DNA from: an uncultured Rhodobacterales bacterium
GTDB taxonomy: Bacteria > Pseudomonadota > Alphaproteobacteria > Rhodobacterales > Rhodobacteraceae
Reading direction: 5' to 3'
NCBI GenBank assembly: GCA_903873585.1
Contig: CAIQOV010000003.1
Location: 42,032 to 106,031, forward strand
DNA: 64,000 nt
Shown in pieces: positions 35,130 to 43,284 of the stretch (position 1 is the stretch's first letter; each line of letters begins with the position of its first letter). The notes below the pieces were generated by a model. That model did not search any database and was not told the origin of the DNA. It worked only from the letters and a program-made list of their open reading frames with translations. The translations under genes were made by a program, and so were the position numbers.

Positions 35130-36293
35130 ATGCTGACCCTGCCCACCTATGACGGCACGCTTGCTCCCTATGCCCTGCAAGGCACGCCCCTTACCCCGCG
35201 CGCACCCCGTGTGGCGCTGACCCGCACCGCCTTTGCTGCGGCCCATGTCATCACCGACCCCTTGGCCGAGCGTAGCCCGTGGGACACGCGCCCCGCTGTC
35301 GACTGGGATGCAACCTTGGCCTTTCGGGTGGGCCTGTGGGACCAAGGGCTTGGTCTGGCCGAGGCGATGGATACCGCCCAGCGCGGCATGGGGGTTGATT
35401 GGGCCACGGCGCGCGAGCTTATCACCCGCACGATGCGCGCCGCCAAGGCGCATCCCTTAGCGCCCCGCGTGGCCTGTGGCGCGGGAACCGACCATGTGGC
35501 GCTGGCAGACCTGCGCGATGCGGCGGCCATCAGGTCGGCCTATGAAACCCAAGCCGAGGTGATAGAGGCCGCAGGGGGCCAGTTGATCCTGATGGCCAGC
35601 CGCGCCTTTACCGCCATTGGGGCCGATCAGGCCACCTACCACACAGTCTATCGCCACCTGATCGACGGCGCGCGTGACCCTGTGGTGCTGCACTGGCTGG
35701 GCGATATGTTTGACCCCGCCCTAGCGGGCTATTGGGGCAGCCATGATGTTGCCACCGCATCAGATTTCGTGCTGCGCTTGATTGGTGAAAATCCGGCCAA
35801 GGTCGACGGCATCAAAATCTCGCTGCTCGATCAAGCGCATGAAGAAGCCTTCCGCGCCCGCCTTCCCGCCGGTGTGCGCCTTTATACCGGCGATGATTTC
35901 AACTACGCCGACCTGATCGCGGGCGATGGCGCGCAGTATTCCCACGCCCTGCTGGGCATCTTCGCCGCCATCGCCCCCGCCGCCTCGCAAGCGCTAGAGG
36001 CTTTGGCCTTGGGCGATTTGCCCAACTATCACCGCCTGCTGGCCCCCACCGTGCCCCTTAGCCGTGAGATTTTCAAAGCCCCCACGCGGTTTTACAAAGC
36101 GGGTATCGCCTTTCTGTCATGGCTGAACGGCACGCAGCGCCATTTCATCATGCCCGCAGGCCTGCAATCGAGCCGTGAGATCACGCATTACGCCCAAGTG
36201 TTCCGCCTCGCCGACCAAGCGGGCCTGCTGACCAAGCCCGATCTGGCGCAGCACCGCATGACCGCCCTTTTGGCGCTGCACGGCTTGGCATGA
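35130..36293 (+). CDS. DUF993 family protein (aldolase-like TIM barrel)
   Basis: 387 aa. Resembles DUF993, a family structurally related to class I aldolases/dihydrodipicolinate synthase but without assigned reaction. Recognisable parts: RVACGAGTDHVALADLRDA, IDGARDPVVLHWLGDMFDP, the DGIKISLLDQ strand with a lysine that could be the Schiff base, and RLYTGDDFNYADLIAGDG. I infer a carbon-carbon cleavage or condensation role. It follows Dabb by 3 bases and overlaps the LacI regulator by 4. Confidence 0.75.
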   Translation: MLTLPTYDGTLAPYALQGTPLTPRAPRVALTRTAFAAAHVITDPLAERSPWDTRPAVDWDATLAFRVGLWDQGLGLAEAMDTAQRGMGVDWATARELITRTMRAAKAHPLAPRVACGAGTDHVALADLRDAAAIRSAYETQAEVIEAAGGQLILMASRAFTAIGADQATYHTVYRHLIDGARDPVVLHWLGDMFDPALAGYWGSHDVATASDFVLRLIGENPAKVDGIKISLLDQAHEEAFRARLPAGVRLYTGDDFNYADLIAGDGAQYSHALLGIFAAIAPAASQALEALALGDLPNYHRLLAPTVPLSREIFKAPTRFYKAGIAFLSWLNGTQRHFIMPAGLQSSREITHYAQVFRLADQAGLLTKPDLAQHRMTALLALHGLA

Positions 36294-37300
36294 GCAGACG
36301 GCCCACCATCATAGATGTCGCGCGCGCGGCGGGGGTTTCGAAATCCACCGTCAGTTTGGTGTTTCAAAAAAGCCCCGCTGTTAAGGCCGAAACACGCGCA
36401 GCGGTGCAGCGGGTGATGGTGGATCTGGGCTATGTCTACAACCGCAACGCGGCCAATCTGCGGTCAAACCGCGTGGGGCTGATCGGCGTGGTGATCAACG
36501 ATCTGCGCAACCCGTTCTTTGCCGAATTCGCCACATCTTTGCAGATGGCGTTGTCGCAGCGCGGCTATGCCACGGTGATTGCCAACACCGACGAAGACCC
36601 GATGCTGCAAGCGCAAGTCGTGGGGTCGATGATCGAACACGGCGTCAGCGCCTTGGTGATCTCGCCCACTTATGGGGGCGAGGAGACGACCTTTGACCCC
36701 CTTTTGCGCGCGGGCCTGCCCGTGATGCAGGTGCTGCGCAAGGTTGACCCGCGCGTCGATCTGTTTCCCTTTACCGCGCCCGATTACCAGCGCGGCGGCG
36801 AAATTGCTGCGCAGCATTTGTTAGACAGCGGCGCGCAGCATATTGCCTTTGTTGGCGGGCAAGAGGGCCGCGCTGTCACGCAAGACCGCATGGCTGGCTA
36901 TCTAAAGGCCCTGCACGCGCGGGGCATGACACCGCTTGCCCTGCACGGCCGCGCCACCCGCGCCTTTGGCCGCGCTATGGCGTTGGAACTGGCGCAAAGC
37001 CACCCGCAGGTCGATGCCGCGATTTGCTTTAACGACCTTGTGGCGCTTGGAATGCTGTCGGGCTTTGCCGAACAGGGCCGCCCCGTGGGCCGCGATTTTC
37101 GCATTGTCGGCTTTGACGATATCGAAGACTGCGCGCAGGCCTATCCCGCACTCACCTCGGTGCATTGCGACATCGCGGGCTTTGGCGCAGGCGTGGCGCA
37201 AACGATCTTGGCATGGCTGAAAGACGGCACCCTGCCCCCGCCGCAGGTGCACACCCCCGTGCGCTTGATTGTCCGCTCATCCAGCACAGGTGCACCATGA
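36290..37300 (+). CDS. LacI-family transcriptional regulator
   Basis: 336 aa. The N-terminal helix-turn-helix and hinge (TIIDVARAAGVSKSTVSLVF, NAANLRSNRVGLIGV) bind DNA; the rest is a periplasmic-binding-protein-like ligand domain (VISPTYGGEE, FVGGQEGRAVTQDRMAGYL, AAICFNDLVALGML, RIVGFDDIEDCA). Embedded within the operon with 4-bp overlaps on both sides, it presumably controls that operon in response to its substrate. LacI effectors are often sugars or sugar acids, which hints at the substrate class. Confidence 0.93.
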   Translation: MSRRPTIIDVARAAGVSKSTVSLVFQKSPAVKAETRAAVQRVMVDLGYVYNRNAANLRSNRVGLIGVVINDLRNPFFAEFATSLQMALSQRGYATVIANTDEDPMLQAQVVGSMIEHGVSALVISPTYGGEETTFDPLLRAGLPVMQVLRKVDPRVDLFPFTAPDYQRGGEIAAQHLLDSGAQHIAFVGGQEGRAVTQDRMAGYLKALHARGMTPLALHGRATRAFGRAMALELAQSHPQVDAAICFNDLVALGMLSGFAEQGRPVGRDFRIVGFDDIEDCAQAYPALTSVHCDIAGFGAGVAQTILAWLKDGTLPPPQVHTPVRLIVRSSSTGAP

Positions 37301-38535
37301 CCCCCCAATCCCTGCTGCGCGCCCTGTTTGACAAAGCGGTCGAGGTGGCCGACCCGATGCGTTCCCTTGCCGCGCACCTGCCGCCCAAGCCCGCAGGGCG
37401 GGTTGTGGTGGTGGGCGCTGGCAAAGCCTCGGCCCGCATGGCCGAAGCGGTCGAGGCGGTTTGGGGCCCGTGTGAGGGGCTGGTGATCACCCGCTATGGC
37501 TATGGGCGGCCCTGCCAAGGCATCAAGATTGTGCAAGCCGCTCACCCCGTGCCCGATGCGGCAGGCGCTGCGGCGACCGCCGAAATGCTGGCGCTGTTGG
37601 GCGGGTTGGGCGAAGGGGATTTTGTGCTGGCGCTGATTTCTGGCGGCGCATCGGCCTTGCTGGTGGCCCCTGTCGACGGCGTCAGCCTAGCCGAAAAGCA
37701 GGCGGTCAATTCCGCCCTTCTGGCTTGCGGCGCGCCGATTGCGCAGATGAACACGGTGAGAAAGCATCTAAGCCGTGTGAAAGGTGGCCAGTTGGCGGCG
37801 GCGGCTTATCCCGCACGGGTGCTGGCACTGATGATCTCGGATGTGCCGGGGGATGACATGGCCTTTATCGGCTCTGGCCCCACGGTGGGCGATGCGTCAA
37901 CGCCAGCGGATGCCTTGGCGATCTTGGAACTGTGGGGGGCCAAGGTTCCAGCTTCCGCCATGGCCGCCCTTGCCAAACCCACAGGCGTGATAGCCCCCCA
38001 CGACAAGCGCCTGTCGCACACCATGAACCGCATATATGCCGCCCCCGCGCAGTCACTTGCCGCTGCCGAGGCGATGGCCAAAGCGCAGGGCTTGCGCGTG
38101 GTGATGCTGGGCGACGCGCTAGAGGGTGAGGCGCGCGAGGTTGCCGCACAGATGGCGCAAACCGCCCTGCAAGCCCGCAGCACGACCCCCGTTTTGCTGC
38201 TGTCAGGCGGCGAATTGACCGTCACCAAGCGCGGCGATGGCATTGGCGGGCCGAATGCCGAGTTCTGCTTGGCCCTTGCCCTTGCCCTGAATGGCGCTGC
38301 GGGCATTCACGCCATTGCCTGCGACACCGACGGCGTGGATGGCGCGGCAGAGGTGGCGGGGGCGGTGATTGGGCCGGATACTTTGGCCAAGGCGCAGGCG
38401 GCGGGGGTAAACCCTGCGCTGGCCCTATCGTGCAACGATGCGCACAGTTTCTTTGCGGCGATTGGCGATCAGGTCGTGACAGGCCCAACCCTGACCAACG
38501 TCAACGACTTTCGCGCGATTTTGGTTTTGCCGTAA
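37297..38535 (+). CDS. Glycerate kinase, type II (MOFRL/TtuD family)
   Basis: 412 aa. Phosphorylates glycerate, usually to 2-phosphoglycerate, feeding central metabolism. Features: RVVVVGAGKASARMAEAVE at the N-terminus, LISGGASALLVAP, MNTVRKHLSRVKGGQLA, SDVPGDDMAFIGSGPTVGD, and the C-terminal MOFRL block with GGPNAEFCLALALAL and CDTDGVDG. Last gene of the operon; its presence suggests that the pathway releases glycerate, tartronate semialdehyde or hydroxypyruvate. Converges with apbE. Confidence 0.9.
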   Translation: MTPQSLLRALFDKAVEVADPMRSLAAHLPPKPAGRVVVVGAGKASARMAEAVEAVWGPCEGLVITRYGYGRPCQGIKIVQAAHPVPDAAGAAATAEMLALLGGLGEGDFVLALISGGASALLVAPVDGVSLAEKQAVNSALLACGAPIAQMNTVRKHLSRVKGGQLAAAAYPARVLALMISDVPGDDMAFIGSGPTVGDASTPADALAILELWGAKVPASAMAALAKPTGVIAPHDKRLSHTMNRIYAAPAQSLAAAEAMAKAQGLRVVMLGDALEGEAREVAAQMAQTALQARSTTPVLLLSGGELTVTKRGDGIGGPNAEFCLALALALNGAAGIHAIACDTDGVDGAAEVAGAVIGPDTLAKAQAAGVNPALALSCNDAHSFFAAIGDQVVTGPTLTNVNDFRAILVLP

Positions 38536-38548
38536 CGCGCTGCACCGG

Positions 38549-39475
38549 TCACGCAGGCGCAAAGCCCGTCAGCGTTTCGCGGATCTCGCCGCCCACCTCG
38601 GCCAAGAATATCGCCTGCAAGCCCTGCGCCTTGGCAAACTCTGGCCCCGCTTGGTCGCCCAGAACCATCAGCACCGTGGCCCAAGCATCGGCCTGCATAC
38701 AGCTGTCATGCAGCACGCTGACGGAAACCAGCGCCCCCACCGCAGGCCCCCCTATACGGGGGTTCATCGTATGCGACACGCGCAGATTGCCCAGCGTAAC
38801 GAAATGCCGATAGCTGCCCGAGGTGGCAATGGCGCGGTTGGTCAGTTCCACCATGCTACGCCCAGCACGGCGGGTGGGGTCGGGTTGTTCCAGCGCTACA
38901 GCCCAAGGTTTGCCATCGGGGCGCACCCCGCGCGCGACCAATTCACCGTCAAGCCCGCACAGGCACTGAGTCACGCCGTGATCGGCCAGCACCGCCGCCA
39001 GCACATCGACGCCGTAGCCCTTGGCGATGCCTGACAGGTCTAGCGACATGGCGGCAGTTTTGCGCGCGCGCCCCGCCGCCATGTCCAACTGTAGCGCGTC
39101 AAAACTGCGGATCGGTTTGCCCATCAAGGCACCAATCGCCTTAGGGTCGGCCACCCCCTGCGCTGGCCCAAAGCCCCAAGCCTGCACCAAATCGCCCACA
39201 CCCACATCAAACACCCCGTCCGAGGCGCGGCCAATCTGCCCTGCCATATTCAGCACACTCATCAAATGCGCGGGCAGGTTCACCCATTCGCCCAAAGGTG
39301 CTGCGTTCAGGCGGTTCAGGTCACTGCCCGCGCGCCAATTGCTCATCTGCTGTTCCACCGTTTCCACGGCTTGGGCGCAGACATCGGTCAGGGCGGCGGC
39401 CTGCGCGTCATCGCACTCAAGCCGCACCGTCCAGCGGCTGCCCATTGCGGGGCCGGAAAGGGTGCGCAGGGTCAA
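38549..39475 (-). CDS. apbE: FAD:protein FMN transferase ApbE
   Basis: 308 aa. Attaches FMN covalently to Thr/Ser of target proteins, using FAD and Mg. Motifs: GPAMGSRWTVRL, SNWRAGSDLNRLNAAP, FDVGVGDLVQAWGFG, LDLSGIAKGYGVDVLA, CGLDGELVARG and SHTMNPRIGGPAVGALVSVSV, then the ADAWATVLMVLG end. No Sec signal or lipobox at this start. Starts at a TTG that overlaps the stop of the reductase gene (TTGA), so coupled. A likely target, the DUF2271 protein with a DxxTGAS motif, is encoded two genes upstream. Confidence 0.9.
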   Translation of the reverse strand: MTLRTLSGPAMGSRWTVRLECDDAQAAALTDVCAQAVETVEQQMSNWRAGSDLNRLNAAPLGEWVNLPAHLMSVLNMAGQIGRASDGVFDVGVGDLVQAWGFGPAQGVADPKAIGALMGKPIRSFDALQLDMAAGRARKTAAMSLDLSGIAKGYGVDVLAAVLADHGVTQCLCGLDGELVARGVRPDGKPWAVALEQPDPTRRAGRSMVELTNRAIATSGSYRHFVTLGNLRVSHTMNPRIGGPAVGALVSVSVLHDSCMQADAWATVLMVLGDQAGPEFAKAQGLQAIFLAEVGGEIRETLTGFAPA

Positions 39476-41661
39476 TAGACATCCTCAAGATAGCGCCCTT
39501 CGGCCCGCAGGGCTGCGACTGTCAGGCCAAGCGGGGCGAGGGCTGCTTCAAATTCCACCGCCACCGCGCGGGCCATAGCGATTGAGCCACAGACCAGCAC
39601 CTGCCCGCCGCGTTTGATTTGGTTGGCCAAATGGGCGGCATCGGTGCGCAAACGGTCTTGCACATAGGCGCGGTCTTGCACGCGGCTAAAGGCGGTGGTC
39701 AGGCGCGACAGGCGGCCTTGGGCCACGGCATCGGCCAAGACCTGATCGTATAGGTAATCTGACGCCGGATCGCGCGCGCCGAAATACAGTTCCGCCCCGC
39801 GCCCCTTGCGCATAGCGCGCAAAAAGCCAACCATCGGCCCCACGCCCGTGCCTGCGGCGACCAGAATAACCGGACCACGCGCTTGCGGGCGAAAGGCGGG
39901 GTTGGGGCGGATGAACGCGTCAATCTGCGCACCCACGTCCATTTCGTGCAGCCAGCCCGAACAGACCCCCCCCGGCATCTTGCGCACCGCAATTTCCACA
40001 AACCCATCGCGCCGAGAGGAGGCGAGCGAATACAACCGTGGCACATCGCTGCCCGGTGGCATCATGCCCAGCAGATCACCCGCCTCAAACGCCGGACCGC
40101 GCGCGAACAGCCCGCGCCATCCCGCAGGGCGCTTTGCCTGAAAGCGCAGCACGGTGGTGGGGGCCTGCACCTGCACGCCGTAGTCATGGCGCGCCACCAG
40201 TTCCAGCTTGGTCGTCTTGGGGCGTTGTATCTGCAAATCGGGCGTCAAGGTCAGGCCCAGCAAGGTTCCCAAATCTTGCACCCAAGCGTTGAAATCGGCG
40301 GCGGATTGGCGGTCAACCCGCGCCATGGGCAGAAACCTTGGCCAGCCTGCCGCATCCAACGCAGCTTGCACTTGATCGCCGTAGCCGCAAAAGCTGGCAA
40401 ACATCCGGTCGCCAAAGGCCAAGATCGCCACGGGCAAGGGGTTTTCGCTTTGCGCCAACTTATCCAAAAAGCGCGCCGCACTTGCGGGGGCCACACCGTC
40501 GCCGTAGGTCGAGGTCATCAAGATCAACCCGCCCGCTTGCGGATAAGCGCCCAGATCGTTCATCGCGGCGACGTGCACCTTTAGGTCGTGCTTGGTCAGC
40601 GCCTCGGCCACGGCGGCGGCGTAGCCCCAAGTTGATCCGCCTTCAGAGCCTACCAAGATCACCAAATCCGCCACCGAAGCCCGCGCTGTATGGCGCAGAT
40701 GGGGCATGGAGCGGCGGCGCGCCCACCAGATCGCGGTGCCCGTGGCCGATAGCAGCGGCACCGACAGCGCCGACAGGCCCAGCACCAGCCCGACCATCCA
40801 CAGGCCTTGGCCGGTGTGCAGCTTATACATCATCTCCCACACTTGGCGGGCGGTTCCGTAAACGGTCCAGTTCACCATCTGCCCGCTGACTTGGTCGACA
40901 TACCCTTCTCCCGTGCCGGTTTGCAGCAGGAAGGCATCGGTCGGGTCGCCCGCTGCGGGAAAGGTTAGGTCGCGCAGGTCGGTCAGGGGCACGGCTTGCA
41001 GGGCGGCCAACTGGTCAACGGGCATAGGATTGCCCGTGGCGACCGTGTCGGGAAAAGCCGCTTCGACCATCGAGCCGTCGTTGATAAAGCCACAGGTCAC
41101 AAGCGACATATAGCCACCCGACAGGGCCGAGGCGAACAGCCCCACCACGGCCACCCGCGCAACCTTGGCGTGCCAGCCGCGCGCGCCCGTGGCCCGCACC
41201 CTTTGCCCCATCCGCCGCCATCCGCCCAAGGCGGCGGCCAGCAAGACCAAACCGCTGAACGCCATCACCAGCATCACACCAGCGCTAACGCCCGCAATGC
41301 CGTGGCCCGCCTGATCCAGAAAGAACGACCGGTGCAGTTCCTTGACCCAATCCAGAAAACCACCTGCCCCTGCGGGACCAGTGGCCTTGCCCGTGGCAGG
41401 ATCAATCGTCACCGTCTGAAAGAACAGCTTTGCCTTGACCGAAGCAGAGATCACCCCGTTCGGGCTGCGATGCAACTTGGTCAATCCCGGATTTTCCGCC
41501 GCAGCCAGCGCTGCCACCTCTGCCACGCTTTGGCTGGTGGCGGCGGGGGCCTGCACCCTATCCAGCATCGGGGCCAGCGCCAGAATAGAACCGGTTGACG
41601 CCAGAACCAAAAGGATCAGCCCAAAGATCAAACCGGGAAGGGAATGCAGACGCCGCACCAT
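39472..41661 (-). CDS. PepSY-TM / flavodoxin / FNR fusion reductase
   Basis: About 729 aa. Residues ~1-340 are a PepSY_TM membrane part: LHSLPGLIFGLILLVLASTG, VKELHRSFFLD and MMYKLHTGQGLWMVGLVLG, with His residues suited to haem binding. Residues ~365-490 are a flavodoxin domain (MTSTYGDGVAPASAARFL). The rest is an FAD/NADPH ferredoxin-reductase domain (RLYSLASSR, VILVAAGTGVGPMVGFLRAM, VLVCGSIAMARAV). It resembles the sulfite-reductase flavoprotein fused to a transmembrane shuttle, moving electrons from NADPH to the periplasm. ATG 41661 avoids overlap with the preceding DUF2271 gene; the frame opens to 41745. Confidence 0.88.
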   Translation of the reverse strand: MVRRLHSLPGLIFGLILLVLASTGSILALAPMLDRVQAPAATSQSVAEVAALAAAENPGLTKLHRSPNGVISASVKAKLFFQTVTIDPATGKATGPAGAGGFLDWVKELHRSFFLDQAGHGIAGVSAGVMLVMAFSGLVLLAAALGGWRRMGQRVRATGARGWHAKVARVAVVGLFASALSGGYMSLVTCGFINDGSMVEAAFPDTVATGNPMPVDQLAALQAVPLTDLRDLTFPAAGDPTDAFLLQTGTGEGYVDQVSGQMVNWTVYGTARQVWEMMYKLHTGQGLWMVGLVLGLSALSVPLLSATGTAIWWARRRSMPHLRHTARASVADLVILVGSEGGSTWGYAAAVAEALTKHDLKVHVAAMNDLGAYPQAGGLILMTSTYGDGVAPASAARFLDKLAQSENPLPVAILAFGDRMFASFCGYGDQVQAALDAAGWPRFLPMARVDRQSAADFNAWVQDLGTLLGLTLTPDLQIQRPKTTKLELVARHDYGVQVQAPTTVLRFQAKRPAGWRGLFARGPAFEAGDLLGMMPPGSDVPRLYSLASSRRDGFVEIAVRKMPGGVCSGWLHEMDVGAQIDAFIRPNPAFRPQARGPVILVAAGTGVGPMVGFLRAMRKGRGAELYFGARDPASDYLYDQVLADAVAQGRLSRLTTAFSRVQDRAYVQDRLRTDAAHLANQIKRGGQVLVCGSIAMARAVAVEFEAALAPLGLTVAALRAEGRYLEDVY

Positions 41662-41686
41662 GTAAAAAGTCCTGACTGTTGGTGTC

Positions 41687-42151
41687 TTAAAGGCCGTATT
41701 GAAACTTGGTGATAAAGCCCGTGCCTGCTGTGGGCTGGCCTGCACCTGCGGTGGTCAGGGGCACCTGAATCTCGTTCGGGCTTTCACCAATGTTTTCGGC
41801 AGCGGCGTCGATGTGCAGCACATAGCCGGCGTCGATTATCGCGGCCGAAATGTCGGGCGTGATGGTCAACGTGCGGCCTGCGCCAACACTTGCGCCGGTG
41901 ATACCGTCAGCCCCTTGGCCACCTGTGGCAGAAAACCATGTGCGCAGGTGCTTCCAATACCGCGTGCGGTCACCCGCCACCCAGACGGTGCTTTGATAAG
42001 CGCCTGATTTATCTGTCAAATACATCGCCAGATAGACGGCGGGGCCTTGGTATTGGGCAATGGTGACATCAATCGTCACGGGGTTCGCATCGGCAGCGAT
42101 GGGGGCCAAAGCGGCCATCGACAGGGCAAGGGCGGTGGATGTGCGGTACAT
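41687..42151 (-). CDS. DUF2271 exported protein with ApbE flavinylation motif
   Basis: 154 aa, signal peptide MYRTSTALALSMAALAPIAA, cleaved near ADA. The mature DUF2271 domain includes VTIDVTIAQYQGPAVYLAMY and VWVAGDRTRYWKHLRTWF. Residues 82-88 read DGITGAS, matching the D-x-x-(S/T)-G-A-(S/T) motif at which ApbE attaches FMN. I infer that it is a periplasmic flavoprotein that accepts electrons from the reductase encoded next. Genes before and after lie 45 and 25 bases away on the same strand. Confidence 0.87.
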   Translation of the reverse strand: MYRTSTALALSMAALAPIAADANPVTIDVTIAQYQGPAVYLAMYLTDKSGAYQSTVWVAGDRTRYWKHLRTWFSATGGQGADGITGASVGAGRTLTITPDISAAIIDAGYVLHIDAAAENIGESPNEIQVPLTTAGAGQPTAGTGFITKFQYGL

Positions 42152-42196
42152 GAAAGTTCCTAATTTCTGAGGGGGCGGCGGGTTTGGGCGAAAGCG

Positions 42197-42499
42197 TCAG
42201 TTCTGAGGCTTCTCGTCATGCTCGCCTGTTTCGTGGTCTGCGTTAGAACTCGCCAACAGCTGCAACGTTTGCGGGTCGAACACGGCTTCAACGGGCTTGC
42301 CGTCTTTATCCGTCGCTTTGACATGATAGCAGCCGTCATCGGCGCGGATTTTGATCACCGTCAGACCCATCTTCACGACCTCGGCCCTCAGCGCGGCCAC
42401 AGGTTGCCAATTGTCCATCGGGGCGTGACATTCCACCTCGGCCAGTGCCAAGCTGGGCAAAAGACAGGCAAGGGTGGCGATCACAAGGGCAGGGCGCAT
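42197..42499 (-). CDS. PepSY-domain exported protein
   Basis: 100 aa. Signal peptide MRPALVIATLACLLPSLALA, then a single PepSY domain (RAEVVKMGLTVIKIRADDGC, YHVKATDKDGKPVEAVFDP) with two Cys (VECHAP and DDGCY) that may bridge. First gene of the electron-transfer operon and divergent from the two-component system. Such small PepSY proteins are thought to modulate or accompany redox partners; its exact role is unknown. Confidence 0.85.
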   Translation of the reverse strand: MRPALVIATLACLLPSLALAEVECHAPMDNWQPVAALRAEVVKMGLTVIKIRADDGCYHVKATDKDGKPVEAVFDPQTLQLLASSNADHETGEHDEKPQN

Positions 42500-42539
42500 G
42501 GCGAGATCCTTTCAAACGTGCCCCATCTGCACCTGCCAA

Positions 42540-42561
42540 CCTGACACCTACCTGAACGCAC
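42540..42561 (+). promoter_or_regulatory. Candidate response-regulator direct repeat
   Basis: In the 125-bp divergent region CCTGACACCTA is followed by CCTGAACGCAC: two CCTGA half-sites with an 11-bp period, the spacing preferred by OmpR/PhoB-type regulators. A further CCTG lies at 42532. Weak evidence: only spacing and position. Confidence 0.3.
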
Positions 42562-42624
42562 CCTTGCCTAGCCGTTCAGCTTGCTGTCAGCTAAAGGCAG
42601 TCATGGATAGGTCATGGAGGACGC

Positions 42625-43284
42625 ATGCGTATTCTGCTGATCGAAGATGACCCCGCCTTGGGTGCCGCCGTGCGCGACCAAATCGCCGCCGAAGGGCATA
42701 TGCCCGATCTTGCGCCGACGCTGGCCGATGCAAGCGATTTTCTGGCGACGATGCCCTATGACCTGATCTTGCTCGACCTCGGCCTGCCCGACGGGCGCGG
42801 GATAGATTTTCTGCGCGCGTTGCGGGCCAAAGGGTCGGCCACACCCGTGATGATCTTGACAGCCCACGACCGCATCACCGAACGCATCGAAGGTTTGAAC
42901 GCCGGTGCCGACGATTACATGGTCAAACCCTTTGACCTTGACGAGCTTTCTGCCCGCATCGCCGCCGTGGCGCGGCGCTATGCGGGCAACCCGAACCCGC
43001 TGATCACCTTGGGCACCTTAGAGATCGACCTTGCCGCCCATGCCATTTTCGGCCCCGACGGCCAGATTGATCTGTCGCAACGCGAGTGGATCATTTTTGA
43101 AGCATTGTTGCAGCGGCCCGGTCAAATCGTATCAAAAAGCCAGATCGAAGATCAGATCTACGCCTTTGATTCCGAAGTCGAAAGCAACACGATCGAGGTT
43201 TATGTCAGCCGCTTGCGGAAGAAATTGGGGAAAGACGTGGTGCAAACACTTCGCGGCCTTGGATACAGGTTGGGCACGCCATGA
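42625..43284 (+). CDS. OmpR/PhoB-family response regulator
   Basis: 219 aa. The receiver domain has the acidic pair in LLIEDDPAL, phosphoacceptor Asp51 (LILLDLGLPDG), Thr in ILTAHDR and Lys in YMVKPFD. The winged-helix output domain (LSQREWIIFEALLQRPGQIV, NTIEVYVSRLRKKLG, VQTLRGLGYRLG) binds DNA. Coupled to the kinase gene by a 4-bp overlap. Divergent from the PepSY/DUF2271/ApbE operon, which it probably controls. Confidence 0.95.
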   Translation: MRILLIEDDPALGAAVRDQIAAEGHMPDLAPTLADASDFLATMPYDLILLDLGLPDGRGIDFLRALRAKGSATPVMILTAHDRITERIEGLNAGADDYMVKPFDLDELSARIAAVARRYAGNPNPLITLGTLEIDLAAHAIFGPDGQIDLSQREWIIFEALLQRPGQIVSKSQIEDQIYAFDSEVESNTIEVYVSRLRKKLGKDVVQTLRGLGYRLGTP

